Assembly: GCF_903642285.1 (NCBI RefSeq)
Contig: NZ_CAHJWJ010000031.1
Location: forward strand, 1 to 33,332
Source of the DNA: Sphingomonas bacterium
GTDB lineage: Bacteria > Pseudomonadota > Alphaproteobacteria > Sphingomonadales > Sphingomonadaceae
Direction: 5' to 3'
Length of the DNA stretch: 33,332 nucleotides
Under the pieces are notes generated by a model. That model saw nothing but the letters and a program-made list of their open reading frames with translations. It was not told where the DNA came from and made no database searches. The number at the start of each line of letters is the position of its first letter. Positions within the stretch are counted from its first letter, which is position 1. The position numbers and the translations under genes were made by a program. Shown one piece after another: positions 17,370 through 24,858 of this stretch.

Positions 17370-17722
17370 TCGTCGGCCAGTTCGCGATCCGCGCCGTATT
17401 GTCGGGGCTGATCGTCGCCGCCGTCGCGCTGATCGCACGGCGCAGCCCGGCGGCGGGTGCGATCGTCGCATCGCTGCCGCTGGTGTCGGTGCTCGGCATG
17501 ATCTGGCTGTGGCGCGATACCGGCGACCGGGTGCGGCTTGCGGCGCATGCCGAGGCGACGTTCTGGTATGTGATCCCCTCGCTGCCGATGGTCCTGCTCA
17601 TCCCTGCATTGCTCCGCGCCGGGATCGGCTTCGTGCCGGCGCTGATCGCCGGTTGCGCGCTCACCGTCGCGCTGTATCTCGTGACCGCCGCAGTCGCCGC
17701 GCGCTTCGGCATCACGCTGTAG
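17366..17722 (+). CDS. DUF3147-like small integral membrane protein
   Basis: This 118-residue, very hydrophobic protein has about four predicted membrane spans (FAIRAVLSGLIVAAVALIA; AGAIVASLPLVSVLGMIWLW; FWYVIPSLPMVLLIPALL; VPALIAGCALTVALYLVTAAVAA). It resembles the DUF3147 group of small inner-membrane proteins, whose function is unknown to me. Its ATG overlaps the aguA stop (ATGA) and it is followed by aguB after 9 nt, so it is locked inside the agmatine operon. A role in moving or sensing polyamines or agmatine is an inference from position only. Confidence 0.85.
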   Translation: MIVGQFAIRAVLSGLIVAAVALIARRSPAAGAIVASLPLVSVLGMIWLWRDTGDRVRLAAHAEATFWYVIPSLPMVLLIPALLRAGIGFVPALIAGCALTVALYLVTAAVAARFGITL

Positions 17723-17731
17723 GACGACCCC

Positions 17732-18580
17732 ATGACCCAGATCACCGTCGCCGCGCTCCAGCTCGGCTTCACCCCCGATATCGACCGCAACATCGCCGCG
17801 GTATCGCGGCTGGCGAAGGAAGCCGCGGCGAAGGGCGCGCAGGTGATCCTGCCGCCCGAACTCTTCGAGGGCGAATATTTCTGCCGCGTCGAGGACGAGG
17901 GCCTGTTCGCCAAGGCCGCGCCGGTGGGCGAGCACAAGGCCGTGCTGGCGATGCAGGCGCTGGCCGAGGCGCTGAAGGTCACCATCCCGACCAGCTTCTT
18001 CGAGGCGGACGGTCCGCATCATTACAACAGCCTGGCGATGATCGGGCCCGACGGCGAAGTGCAGGGCGTCTACCGCAAGAGCCACATCCCCGATGGGCCG
18101 GGATACGAGGAGAAATTCTATTTCCGGCCCGGCAACACCGGGTTCAAGGTGTGGCGCGGCGCGGGGACGACGCTTGGCGTCGGCGTGTGCTGGGACCAAT
18201 GGTATCCCGAGACGGCGCGGGCGATGATGCTGATGGGGGCGGAAATCCTGTTCTACCCGACGGCGATCGGCAGCGAGCCGCACGACACCTCGCTCGACAC
18301 CGCCCGACTATGGCGGCGGGCAATGGTGGGGCATGCGGTCAGCAACGTCGTGCCGATCGTCGCCGCCAACCGCATCGGCGTGGAGCACGGCCAGACCTTC
18401 TACGGCACCAGCTTCATCTGCGACGAGCGCGGCGATATCCTGGCCGAACTTGGCCGCGAGGACGAGGGCATCATCACCGCGACGATCGACCTCGACATCG
18501 CCAAGCGCCACCGCGCCGCGTTCGGGTTCTTCCGCGATCGGCGGCCCGAGCTGTACGGGCGGCTGGTCGAGGATGTCTAG
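17732..18580 (+). CDS. aguB: N-carbamoylputrescine amidase
   Basis: This 282-residue nitrilase-superfamily amidohydrolase converts N-carbamoylputrescine to putrescine, CO2 and ammonia. The Glu-Lys-Cys triad is complete: Glu43 (LPPELFEGEYFC), Lys116 (GVYRKSHIPDG) and Cys153 (GVGVCWDQWYPE). The stretches HIPDGPGYEEKFYFRPG and YPTAIGSEP are characteristic of the AguB subgroup rather than general nitrilases. It completes the two-step route begun by AguA. A family 1 repeat follows its stop and may act as a transcript end. Confidence 0.95.
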   Translation: MTQITVAALQLGFTPDIDRNIAAVSRLAKEAAAKGAQVILPPELFEGEYFCRVEDEGLFAKAAPVGEHKAVLAMQALAEALKVTIPTSFFEADGPHHYNSLAMIGPDGEVQGVYRKSHIPDGPGYEEKFYFRPGNTGFKVWRGAGTTLGVGVCWDQWYPETARAMMLMGAEILFYPTAIGSEPHDTSLDTARLWRRAMVGHAVSNVVPIVAANRIGVEHGQTFYGTSFICDERGDILAELGREDEGIITATIDLDIAKRHRAAFGFFRDRRPELYGRLVEDV

Positions 18581-18597
18581 GCTAGACACAACCGCCC

Positions 18598-18700
18598 CCC
18601 CCGGCGAAGGCCGGGGCCCAGTTGCAATGAACTTGGTAGGGACGGTCAGTCCTTCGTTACCTTGCATCCCGCAACCGGGCCCCGGCCTCCGCCGGGGTGG
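18598..18700. repeat. Family 1 REPIN-like element, copy 2
   Basis: The left arm (18598-18621) contains CCCCGGCGAAGGCCGGGG. The right arm (18675-18700) contains CCCCGGCCTCCGCCGGGG, with one C in place of T. It sits between the convergent aguB and M20 peptidase genes. Both arms are slightly degenerate relative to copy 1, and the core keeps the GTTAC tract. Confidence 0.85.
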
Positions 18701-18722
18701 GGACAAAGGCGCATGTCTGCCC

Positions 18723-20126
18723 CTACCCCGCATAGGCCTTCACCAGATCGAACAGATAATCGCGCCCTTCATACAGTGACTTGACCGGGATCCGCTCGTT
18801 CAGCCCGTGGATACCGTCCAGGTCCTTGTCGAGGAAGATACCCGGCGCGCCGTAGACCGGTATCCCGATCGCCTCCAGGAAGATGCCGTCGGTCGCGCCA
18901 GTCGACATCACCGGCACCAGCGGCACGCCGGGGAAGTGCTTCGCCGCCACCGCGCGCGCGGGTCCCACGATCTTCGGGTCCAGCGTCGGCGGGATCGCGG
19001 TCGGGCGGATCGGCGCGTTGGCGGTCACCGTCACCTTCGGACCCGCCAGCCGCTTCAGCGTCGCCAGCGTCTGGTCGACGCTTTCCCCGGGGAAGATCCG
19101 GCAATTGACGTTGGCGGTCGCGCGCTGCGGCAACGCGTTCTCGGCATGGCCGGCGTTCAGCAAGGTCGCGACGCAGGTCGTGCGCAGCGTCGAATGCATC
19201 CCCTTGTCGCTGCTGACGACGGCGTCCGCAGCCTTGTCGTTCGGGTTCGCCATCAGCGCGTGGATCGCGTCCGCCATCGGCTTGGGGCTCGCCGCTGCGG
19301 TCGCGGTGAAGAAGGCGCGGGTCGTGTCGGTGAAGTGGATCGGAAATTCATACGCCCGCACCGCCTCGAGCGCGTCGGCGATTTCGTAGATCGCATTCGC
19401 CGGGGTCGGCTGCGAGCTGTGCCCGCCGGGATTGGTCGCCGCGAAGGTATAGTTCTGCGCCGCCTTCTCGCCGACCTGGATTGCCAGCGTCTCGCGCCGG
19501 CCGTCGTCGGTCAGCCGCCCGCCGCCGCCCTCGTTCAGCGCGAATTCGGCGGCGACCAGATCGGGTTTGTTCTTCGCCAGCCATTCCGCGCCGTCGAACG
19601 CGAAGGTCGTCTCCTCACCGCAGGTCAGGGCCAGCTTGATCGTACGTTTCGGGACATAATGCGCCTCCTTGAGCCGGATCATCGTATCCGCCCACACCGC
19701 CGCCATCGCCTTGTCGTCGACGGTGCCGCGGGCGTAATAATAGCCGTTCTCCTCGACGAGCGCGAACGGATCGCGCTGCCAATCCTCGCGCTTGGCCTCC
19801 ACCACATCGAGATGCGCGAGGAGCAGCATGGGCTTCAGCATCGGATCGCTGCCCGGCAGGATCGCGACCAGCCCGCCCTCCTTGGGGTGATCGGGCACGG
19901 AAAAGGGGATATTGTCGCGCGCCGGATAGCCCGCATCGGTCAGCCGACCGGCGATCTGCGCCGCCGCCTGGGTGCAGCTTCCCGCCGACAGCGTCGTATT
20001 GGTTTCGACCAGCTGCTTATAGAGGCCGAAGAACGCCTGCTGGTCGGGTCGGCTCTGCGCCGACGCCGCCACCGGCACCGCGACCATCGCCGCCGTCGCC
20101 ATCCATGCCGCCAATCGAGCAATCAT
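18723..20126 (-). CDS. M20 family metallopeptidase, exported
   Basis: This 467-residue zinc peptidase of the M20/ArgE/CPG2 group starts MIARLAAWMATAAMVAVPVAASAQ, a signal peptide. The active site is recognisable: His-x-Asp in LLLAHLDVVEAKREDW, the bridging Asp in ARGTVDDKAMAAV, Glu-Glu in TCGEETTFAFDG, and a C-terminal His-side region (VPVMSTGATDGIFLEAIG). A dimerisation lid domain lies between. It probably trims peptides or acyl-amino acids in the periplasm. The start at 20126, with GGGGGA upstream, is preferred over an ATG eight codons earlier because the signal peptide begins there. Confidence 0.92.
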   Translation of the reverse strand: MIARLAAWMATAAMVAVPVAASAQSRPDQQAFFGLYKQLVETNTTLSAGSCTQAAAQIAGRLTDAGYPARDNIPFSVPDHPKEGGLVAILPGSDPMLKPMLLLAHLDVVEAKREDWQRDPFALVEENGYYYARGTVDDKAMAAVWADTMIRLKEAHYVPKRTIKLALTCGEETTFAFDGAEWLAKNKPDLVAAEFALNEGGGGRLTDDGRRETLAIQVGEKAAQNYTFAATNPGGHSSQPTPANAIYEIADALEAVRAYEFPIHFTDTTRAFFTATAAASPKPMADAIHALMANPNDKAADAVVSSDKGMHSTLRTTCVATLLNAGHAENALPQRATANVNCRIFPGESVDQTLATLKRLAGPKVTVTANAPIRPTAIPPTLDPKIVGPARAVAAKHFPGVPLVPVMSTGATDGIFLEAIGIPVYGAPGIFLDKDLDGIHGLNERIPVKSLYEGRDYLFDLVKAYAG

Positions 20127-20192
20127 CCGCCGTCCCCCGTGAAGTACCATCGATTAGAGCGGCATCGGCGGTCCGATGCAACCGGCAAGCCG

Positions 20193-21161
20193 CTACAGCG
20201 CCGGCCCCCCGCCATGCGCCATCCCGCGCGGCAGTTCGAACCGGATCTCGCGATTGGCGAAATCGATCTGCACCAGGCGGAACAGCCGGAGCACGTCCAT
20301 GCCGAGCATCAGCGCGGGGCGGGTCGTCAGCCCGAACCGGCGGAACGGCGGAACGTCCGAAAAGGCGATGCGGACATTGGCGACATCGACGCTGCCGATG
20401 TTCAGCCGGTCGACCGCATAGGCGTCCGCAGTAAGTATCTGGCCGGTCGCGGATACCACCGACAACGGGCCGAGCGGCAAGGGCGGCTTCGTCATCGCGG
20501 CGAGCAGCGCATGGTTGCCGATCGACACCGGCGATCCGGTGTCGATGATGACCGCGATCCGGACCCCGCGCCAATGCGCATCGGTGACGATCAACTGCCC
20601 GTAGAGCGACTTCGCCACCACGACGATCTCGTCGGGGGCCGCCGCGACATGTGCCGACCGGCTGCGCGAAGGGCGAAGCGTCATCCGCGCATGGTCGAAA
20701 TCGATCGCGACGCTGTGCCCCTGCAACGCGTCGAGCCCCAGCATGCCGAGCGCACCCAGGTTCCGCGTCTCCAGCGCCGGCGCGGCGATCGTGCGGTGCG
20801 AGATGGTGCTGACCGACAGGGTCGGCACGATGACGGTGCCGACCATGGTCGTGCCGGTCATCGCGGTCACGCGAACGTCGGTACCCGCGACGAGCCCGAG
20901 CACCCCCGCCAGTTCGCGCGACACCACGGTGCGTTCCGCGCCGGTATCGACGATGAACGGCCACGGCCCGCGTACGCCGATCGTGACCGGCACCGTCATC
21001 CGCGCCTGCGCATCGCCGAACGCGAGCGCCCCGTCGTCGGCGAGCGGGACGGGGGCGGGGCTGGGGTTGGCGATGTGGAGCGGCGGCACACCGATCTGCG
21101 CCGACGCCGGTATGGCGATCGTTGCGGCCAGCAGTAACGGGCCTCTCCACCCCTTTTTCAT
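20193..21161 (-). CDS. Single-chain aspartic protease with two retropepsin-like halves, exported
   Basis: This 322-residue protein has a signal peptide (MKKGWRGPLLLAATIAIPASAQ). Two copies of a retropepsin-like module follow. The first half has FIVDTGAERTVVS (Asp72) and later MLGLDALQGHSVAIDF. The second has VIIDTGSPVSIG (Asp207) and MLGMDVLRLFRLVQIDF. Each half thus carries both the DTG active-site loop and the matching LG(L/M)D(A/V)L strand. Two such halves can build one complete active site without dimerisation, as in pepsin. The start at 21161 is chosen for the signal peptide; frames continuing upstream run into a family 1 repeat. Substrate unknown. It lies 42 nt upstream of the M20 peptidase start region on the same strand. 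Confidence 0.88.
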   Translation of the reverse strand: MKKGWRGPLLLAATIAIPASAQIGVPPLHIANPSPAPVPLADDGALAFGDAQARMTVPVTIGVRGPWPFIVDTGAERTVVSRELAGVLGLVAGTDVRVTAMTGTTMVGTVIVPTLSVSTISHRTIAAPALETRNLGALGMLGLDALQGHSVAIDFDHARMTLRPSRSRSAHVAAAPDEIVVVAKSLYGQLIVTDAHWRGVRIAVIIDTGSPVSIGNHALLAAMTKPPLPLGPLSVVSATGQILTADAYAVDRLNIGSVDVANVRIAFSDVPPFRRFGLTTRPALMLGMDVLRLFRLVQIDFANREIRFELPRGMAHGGGPAL

Positions 21162-21580
21162 GGTGCCGATGCTGCGCCCGGTCGCGGCGTTTGGCAAGCG
21201 GCGCGCGCACCCGTCCTCGCCCCACCCCGGCGAAGGCCGGGGCCCAGTCGCGCAAGTCGTCGTAACGACGTGCTCCGCCGCCACGATCGTCCGGCAACTG
21301 GGCCCCGGCCTTCGCCGAGGTGGGGGCGGGGCCGCCCGAGTCGCACGTCGCGATTGCAAAAAGGCAATCGGAAGTGGACGAACCACACGGCACGTCAGGG
21401 CGGAAATCGCCTCCCGCGCGGCGGTGACGGGCGGACGAGGACAGAAGCCGGGCGAGCGTGGGGATCATGCGAAGGGGTGGATCATAAAGGGGGGTGTGTA
21501 GGACAGCGGTTTCTCCTGTCCCCGCCGTCCTGTCTTCTCCCGTCATGTCGGGACGAGCCCCGGGGGCGACAGAGCCCCCC
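21162..21580. other. 419-nt non-coding interval between helicase and aspartic protease genes
   Basis: No convincing gene is present. The interval holds family 1 copy 3 (21222-21323), about 60 nt upstream of the protease start. A GGACAG/CTGTCC hairpin lies near 21502-21523. Immediately after the helicase stop, GGGGGC (21562-21567) pairs with GCCCCC (21574-21579) and may help end its transcript. A degenerate half-copy of family 2 (CGTCATGTCGGGACGAGC) starts at 21541. The protease promoter must lie here but no clear box is visible. Confidence 0.6.
21222..21323. repeat. Family 1 REPIN-like element, copy 3 (reverse orientation)
   Basis: Arms at 21222-21247 and 21298-21323 are complementary apart from one G-to-A change in the right arm (CGCCGAGG). 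Reading the core on the minus strand restores the order ACGATCGTGGCG ... GTTAC seen in copy 4 on the plus strand. This copy is therefore inverted relative to the others. Confidence 0.87.
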
Positions 21581-24028
21581 TCAATCCAGCCGCATCGCCT
21601 CCGCCGCCAGCGCCTCGGCCTCCACCAGCAGCGCGTCGTCCGACGACCCCGTCGCCACCTTCTCGCGCCCGATCAGCGTCATCACCGGCACCGCGAGCGG
21701 GGTGATCCGGGGGAGGTCAATGTGCAGCATCGTCGCGGCCGCGCGGTCGAGCAATGCTGCAAGGCGCCCGACATCGGTCATCTTCGCGCGCGCATCCGCC
21801 CACGCCGCCTCCAGCAGCAGATGCCCGGGTTCGTAGCGGCGCAGCACGTCGTAGATCAGGTCGGTCGAGAACGTCACCTGCCGCCCGGTCTTGCGCTTGC
21901 CCGGATGCTGCCGCTCGACCAGCCCGCCGATCACCGCGACCTCGCGGAACGCGCGTTTGAGCAGGTGCGACTGCTGCACCCAGTCGACGAACTCATGTTC
22001 CAGTATGTCGGCGGAGAACAAGGCGGCGGGATCGGCCACCTTGTCGATCGAATAGGTCGCGATGGCGTAGTCGTTGGCGACGAACCCGAGCGGCTTCAGC
22101 CCGAGCGTTTCCATCCGCCGAGTCAGCAGCATGCCCAGCGACTGGTGCGCGTTCCACCCCTCGAAGCTGTACGCGACCATGTAATGCCGCCCTTCGCGCG
22201 GGAACGTCTCGACCAGCAGCTGATCGGGGGTCGGCAGTGCGGACCGTGCGCGCTGATATTCCAGCCATTCGCGGACATCGCTTGGGAAGCGCGCCCATTC
22301 GTCCGGTTCGGCGAGGAAATGGCGGACGCGGTCGGCGAGGCTGGTCGACAGCGCCATCCGGCTGCCGCCATAGGTCGGGATTCGCGCCGGGCGGCTGGTC
22401 GCGCGGACGATCAGGTCCTCGGTGTCGATCTTCTCGACCTCCAGGCTCAATCCGGCGAAGAAGAAAGTGTCGCCGTGGCTGAGACTCGCGGCGAACCCCT
22501 CCTCGACCTTGCCGAGCGAACGACCGTTCCTGAAGCGCACCGTCAGCATCGTCGCCTCGACGATGATGCCGGCGTTCAACCGGTGCTGGGTCGTGAATTT
22601 CGGGTGGCTGACGCGCCAGGTGCCGTCGGTGTCCTGCGTCAGCCGCTTGAACCGCTCATACGCCTTCAGGCTGTACCCGCCGTCGCGGATGAAGCCGAGC
22701 ACGCGGTCGAACGCCTCGTCGGTGAGCCCCGAGTAAGGGAGCGCGCCGCGTATCTCGTCGAGCAGCGCCGCCTGGTCGAACGGCGCGGCGCAGGCGCAGG
22801 CCATGACATGCTGCGCCAGCACGTCGAGCGACCCCATGAGGAACACGTCCGGATCGAGTTCCCCCGCCTCCACCGCGTCGAGCGCGGCGCGCGCCTCGAG
22901 ATATTCGAAGCGGTTGCCGGGCACGAGGATGCCCTCCGATGCCTCGTCGAGCCGGTGGTTGGAACGGCCGAGCCGCTGGAGCAGGCGCGACGATCCCTTG
23001 GGCGCGCCCATCTGGATCACGCAATCGACATCGCCCCAGTCGACGCCCAGATCGAGGCTGGACGTCGCGACCAATGCGCGCAGCCGCCCCGCCGCCATCG
23101 CGCTCTCCACCTTGCGCCGCGCATCCAGGCTCAGCGACCCGTGGTGGACGCCGATCGGCAGCGACATCGCATTGACCTTCCACAGGTCCTGGAAGATCAG
23201 CTCGCACAGCGAGCGCGTGTTGCAGAAGACGATCGTCGTCTTGTGCGTCTCGATCTCCGCCATCACCTGTTCGGCGGCGTAGCGGCCCGAATGGCCCGAC
23301 CACGGCACGCGTCCTTCCGGCAGGAGGATCGCGATGTCGGGCGGCGCGCCGGGCTCCCCCTGCACCAGCGCGACCGCGTCGATATCGCCGTCCGGCGCGA
23401 GCCAGGCGCGGTAACCGTCCGGGTCCGCGACCGTCGCGGACAGCGCGACACGGCGCAGCGACGGCGCGATCCGCTGGAGGCGGGCCATGCCGAGCGACAA
23501 CAGGTCGCCGCGCTTGCCGGTCGCGAAGGCGTGGACCTCGTCGACGACGATCGTCTTCAGCCCGGCGAACATCGTGACGCTGTCCGGATAGCTGAGCAGC
23601 AGCGACAGTGATTCGGGCGTCGTCAGCAGGATCTGCGGCGGCCGGATCCGCTGCCGCGCCTTGCGATCGGACGGCGTGTCGCCGGTGCGCGTCTCGACCC
23701 GGATATCGAGGCCCATCTCCTCGACGGGTGCGAGCAGGTTGCGCTGGATATCGACCGCCAGCGCCTTCAGCGGCGAGACATAGAGCGTGTGGAGCCCCTC
23801 GGTCGGCCGCTCGACGAGGTCAATCAGCGTCGGCAGGAAGCCGCTGAGCGTCTTGCCCGCGCCCGTCGTCGCGACCAGCAGCGCATGGCGGCCGGCCTGG
23901 GCTTCGCGGACCATGTCCAGCTGGTGCCGCCGCGGCTGCCACCGCCGCGCGGCGAACCAGCCGGCGAGGACCGGGGGGAGGGTCGGCAGGGGGTCGCTCA
24001 CGGACGGTTCACGCGCATCGGTCGTCAT
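21581..24028 (-). CDS. Ligase-associated DNA damage response DEXH-box helicase (Lhr-core type)
   Basis: This 815-residue superfamily 2 helicase has Walker A TTGAGKT (Lys59), PLKALAVDIQRNL (motif Ia), LLTTPESLSLLLS, DEVH at residues 163-166, LSATV (motif III) and QRLGRSNHR (motif VI). The Lhr-specific winged-helix/core region follows. Such helicases belong to a small DNA repair set with a metallo-beta-lactamase exonuclease, an ATP-dependent ligase and a phosphoesterase. The exonuclease gene is present about 0.8 kb away on the opposite strand, which supports the assignment. The start at 24028 (MTTDAREPSVSD) is preferred to an upstream frame start at 24091 that would overlap the divergent gene. 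Confidence 0.93.
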   Translation of the reverse strand: MTTDAREPSVSDPLPTLPPVLAGWFAARRWQPRRHQLDMVREAQAGRHALLVATTGAGKTLSGFLPTLIDLVERPTEGLHTLYVSPLKALAVDIQRNLLAPVEEMGLDIRVETRTGDTPSDRKARQRIRPPQILLTTPESLSLLLSYPDSVTMFAGLKTIVVDEVHAFATGKRGDLLSLGMARLQRIAPSLRRVALSATVADPDGYRAWLAPDGDIDAVALVQGEPGAPPDIAILLPEGRVPWSGHSGRYAAEQVMAEIETHKTTIVFCNTRSLCELIFQDLWKVNAMSLPIGVHHGSLSLDARRKVESAMAAGRLRALVATSSLDLGVDWGDVDCVIQMGAPKGSSRLLQRLGRSNHRLDEASEGILVPGNRFEYLEARAALDAVEAGELDPDVFLMGSLDVLAQHVMACACAAPFDQAALLDEIRGALPYSGLTDEAFDRVLGFIRDGGYSLKAYERFKRLTQDTDGTWRVSHPKFTTQHRLNAGIIVEATMLTVRFRNGRSLGKVEEGFAASLSHGDTFFFAGLSLEVEKIDTEDLIVRATSRPARIPTYGGSRMALSTSLADRVRHFLAEPDEWARFPSDVREWLEYQRARSALPTPDQLLVETFPREGRHYMVAYSFEGWNAHQSLGMLLTRRMETLGLKPLGFVANDYAIATYSIDKVADPAALFSADILEHEFVDWVQQSHLLKRAFREVAVIGGLVERQHPGKRKTGRQVTFSTDLIYDVLRRYEPGHLLLEAAWADARAKMTDVGRLAALLDRAAATMLHIDLPRITPLAVPVMTLIGREKVATGSSDDALLVEAEALAAEAMRLD

Positions 24029-24089
24029 ATGGGAACCCTTGCACGGACCCGCCATGGAGCCTGTTCCGACCTCGGCCGTTGACCGCGTC

Positions 24090-24695
24090 ATGGAGAGGAT
24101 TCACCCGGCCCATTTGGTGCTGCTCCTGCTGGCGATCGCCGCCGCGGTGGGTGCGACGCCGTTGCAGCGCCATTATACCGGCGCGGGCGGGCTCGTCCGC
24201 CTGACCTATCCCGCGTACCTGACGCCCGGGCATGATTTCGGCGGGCGATCGCTGATGTCTTCGGGATGGCGCTTGTCCTGGGACGGGGCCGCGGTCGGGA
24301 CGGGGACGGGCGTGGTCCGCTTCTCGCAGGGTGCACGCCCGACCGACGGGCCGGGCGTCGTCACCGAACTGATCCAGATCGGCCTGAGCCGCGATGCGAG
24401 CGTGGTGGCGCATTGCGGCACGACCGGGGCGCTCGGCAGCGGCAAGCGGTTGCCCGACCGGATGCTCGGCGGGCATCGCTGGACCGCGTACCGCAACGGC
24501 GATGCGGGGATGAGCCAGGCGATCGTGGCGACCGACCTGCGGACGGTGGTGGACGGGGTCTGCTATGCGATCGACCGCGCGACCTATTTGGTAACGGCGG
24601 CGGACGACCTGCCGCGATATCCGCCGACGCAGGTCATCGCAGCGGCGCAGATCGATGCGGTTCTGGCAAGCGTTCGGGTGGGACGGGGACGGTAA
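24090..24695 (+). CDS. Exported or membrane-anchored protein of unknown function
   Basis: This 201-residue protein starts MERIHPAHLVLLLLAIAAAVGATP, a signal peptide or N-terminal anchor. The ~175-residue rest is soluble with no motif I can name. It includes LQRHYTGAGGLVRLTYPAYL, TELIQIGLSRDASVVAHCG and VVDGVCYAIDRATYLVTA; two cysteines could form a disulfide. An ATG at 24054 in the same frame would add 12 residues. The later one leaves a more plausible 61-nt divergent space to the helicase start, though neither has a good ribosome-binding site. It lies between the two DNA repair genes with no evident link to repair. Confidence 0.72.
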   Translation: MERIHPAHLVLLLLAIAAAVGATPLQRHYTGAGGLVRLTYPAYLTPGHDFGGRSLMSSGWRLSWDGAAVGTGTGVVRFSQGARPTDGPGVVTELIQIGLSRDASVVAHCGTTGALGSGKRLPDRMLGGHRWTAYRNGDAGMSQAIVATDLRTVVDGVCYAIDRATYLVTAADDLPRYPPTQVIAAAQIDAVLASVRVGRGR

Positions 24696-24721
24696 TGCTT
24701 GCCTGCCCTGCGCCCTATTCC

Positions 24722-24824
24722 CCACCCCGGCGAAGGCCGGGGCCCAGTTGCGGCACGATCGTGGCGCGCAATGCCCTTTGTTACCGCAACCGGCGCAACT
24801 GGGCCCCGGCCTCCGCCGGGGTGG
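24722..24824. repeat. Family 1 REPIN-like element, copy 4
   Basis: Arms at 24722-24747 and 24799-24824 are complementary except for one T-to-C change in the right arm (GCCTCCGCC). Complementarity continues inward as CAGTTGCG/CGCAACTG. The core reads ACGATCGTGGCG ... GTTAC. It fills most of the gap before the exonuclease gene, ending 34 nt before its ATG. Confidence 0.88.
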
Positions 24825-24858
24825 GGGCTGCGAGGGCCGCCGGTTTCGGGGACGCCCC

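Noticed and set aside
18807..21137. 776-codon plus-strand frame across the M20 and aspartic protease genes
   Set aside because: It runs antisense through two recognisable genes and the gap between them, with Arg/His-rich sequence and no motif.
21162..21386. Upstream extension of the aspartic protease to a start near 21386
   Set aside because: The added residues translate a family 1 repeat; the signal peptide at 21161 defines the start.
21494..23611. 705-codon plus-strand frame opposite the helicase gene
   Set aside because: Antisense shadow; the minus strand has complete helicase motifs.
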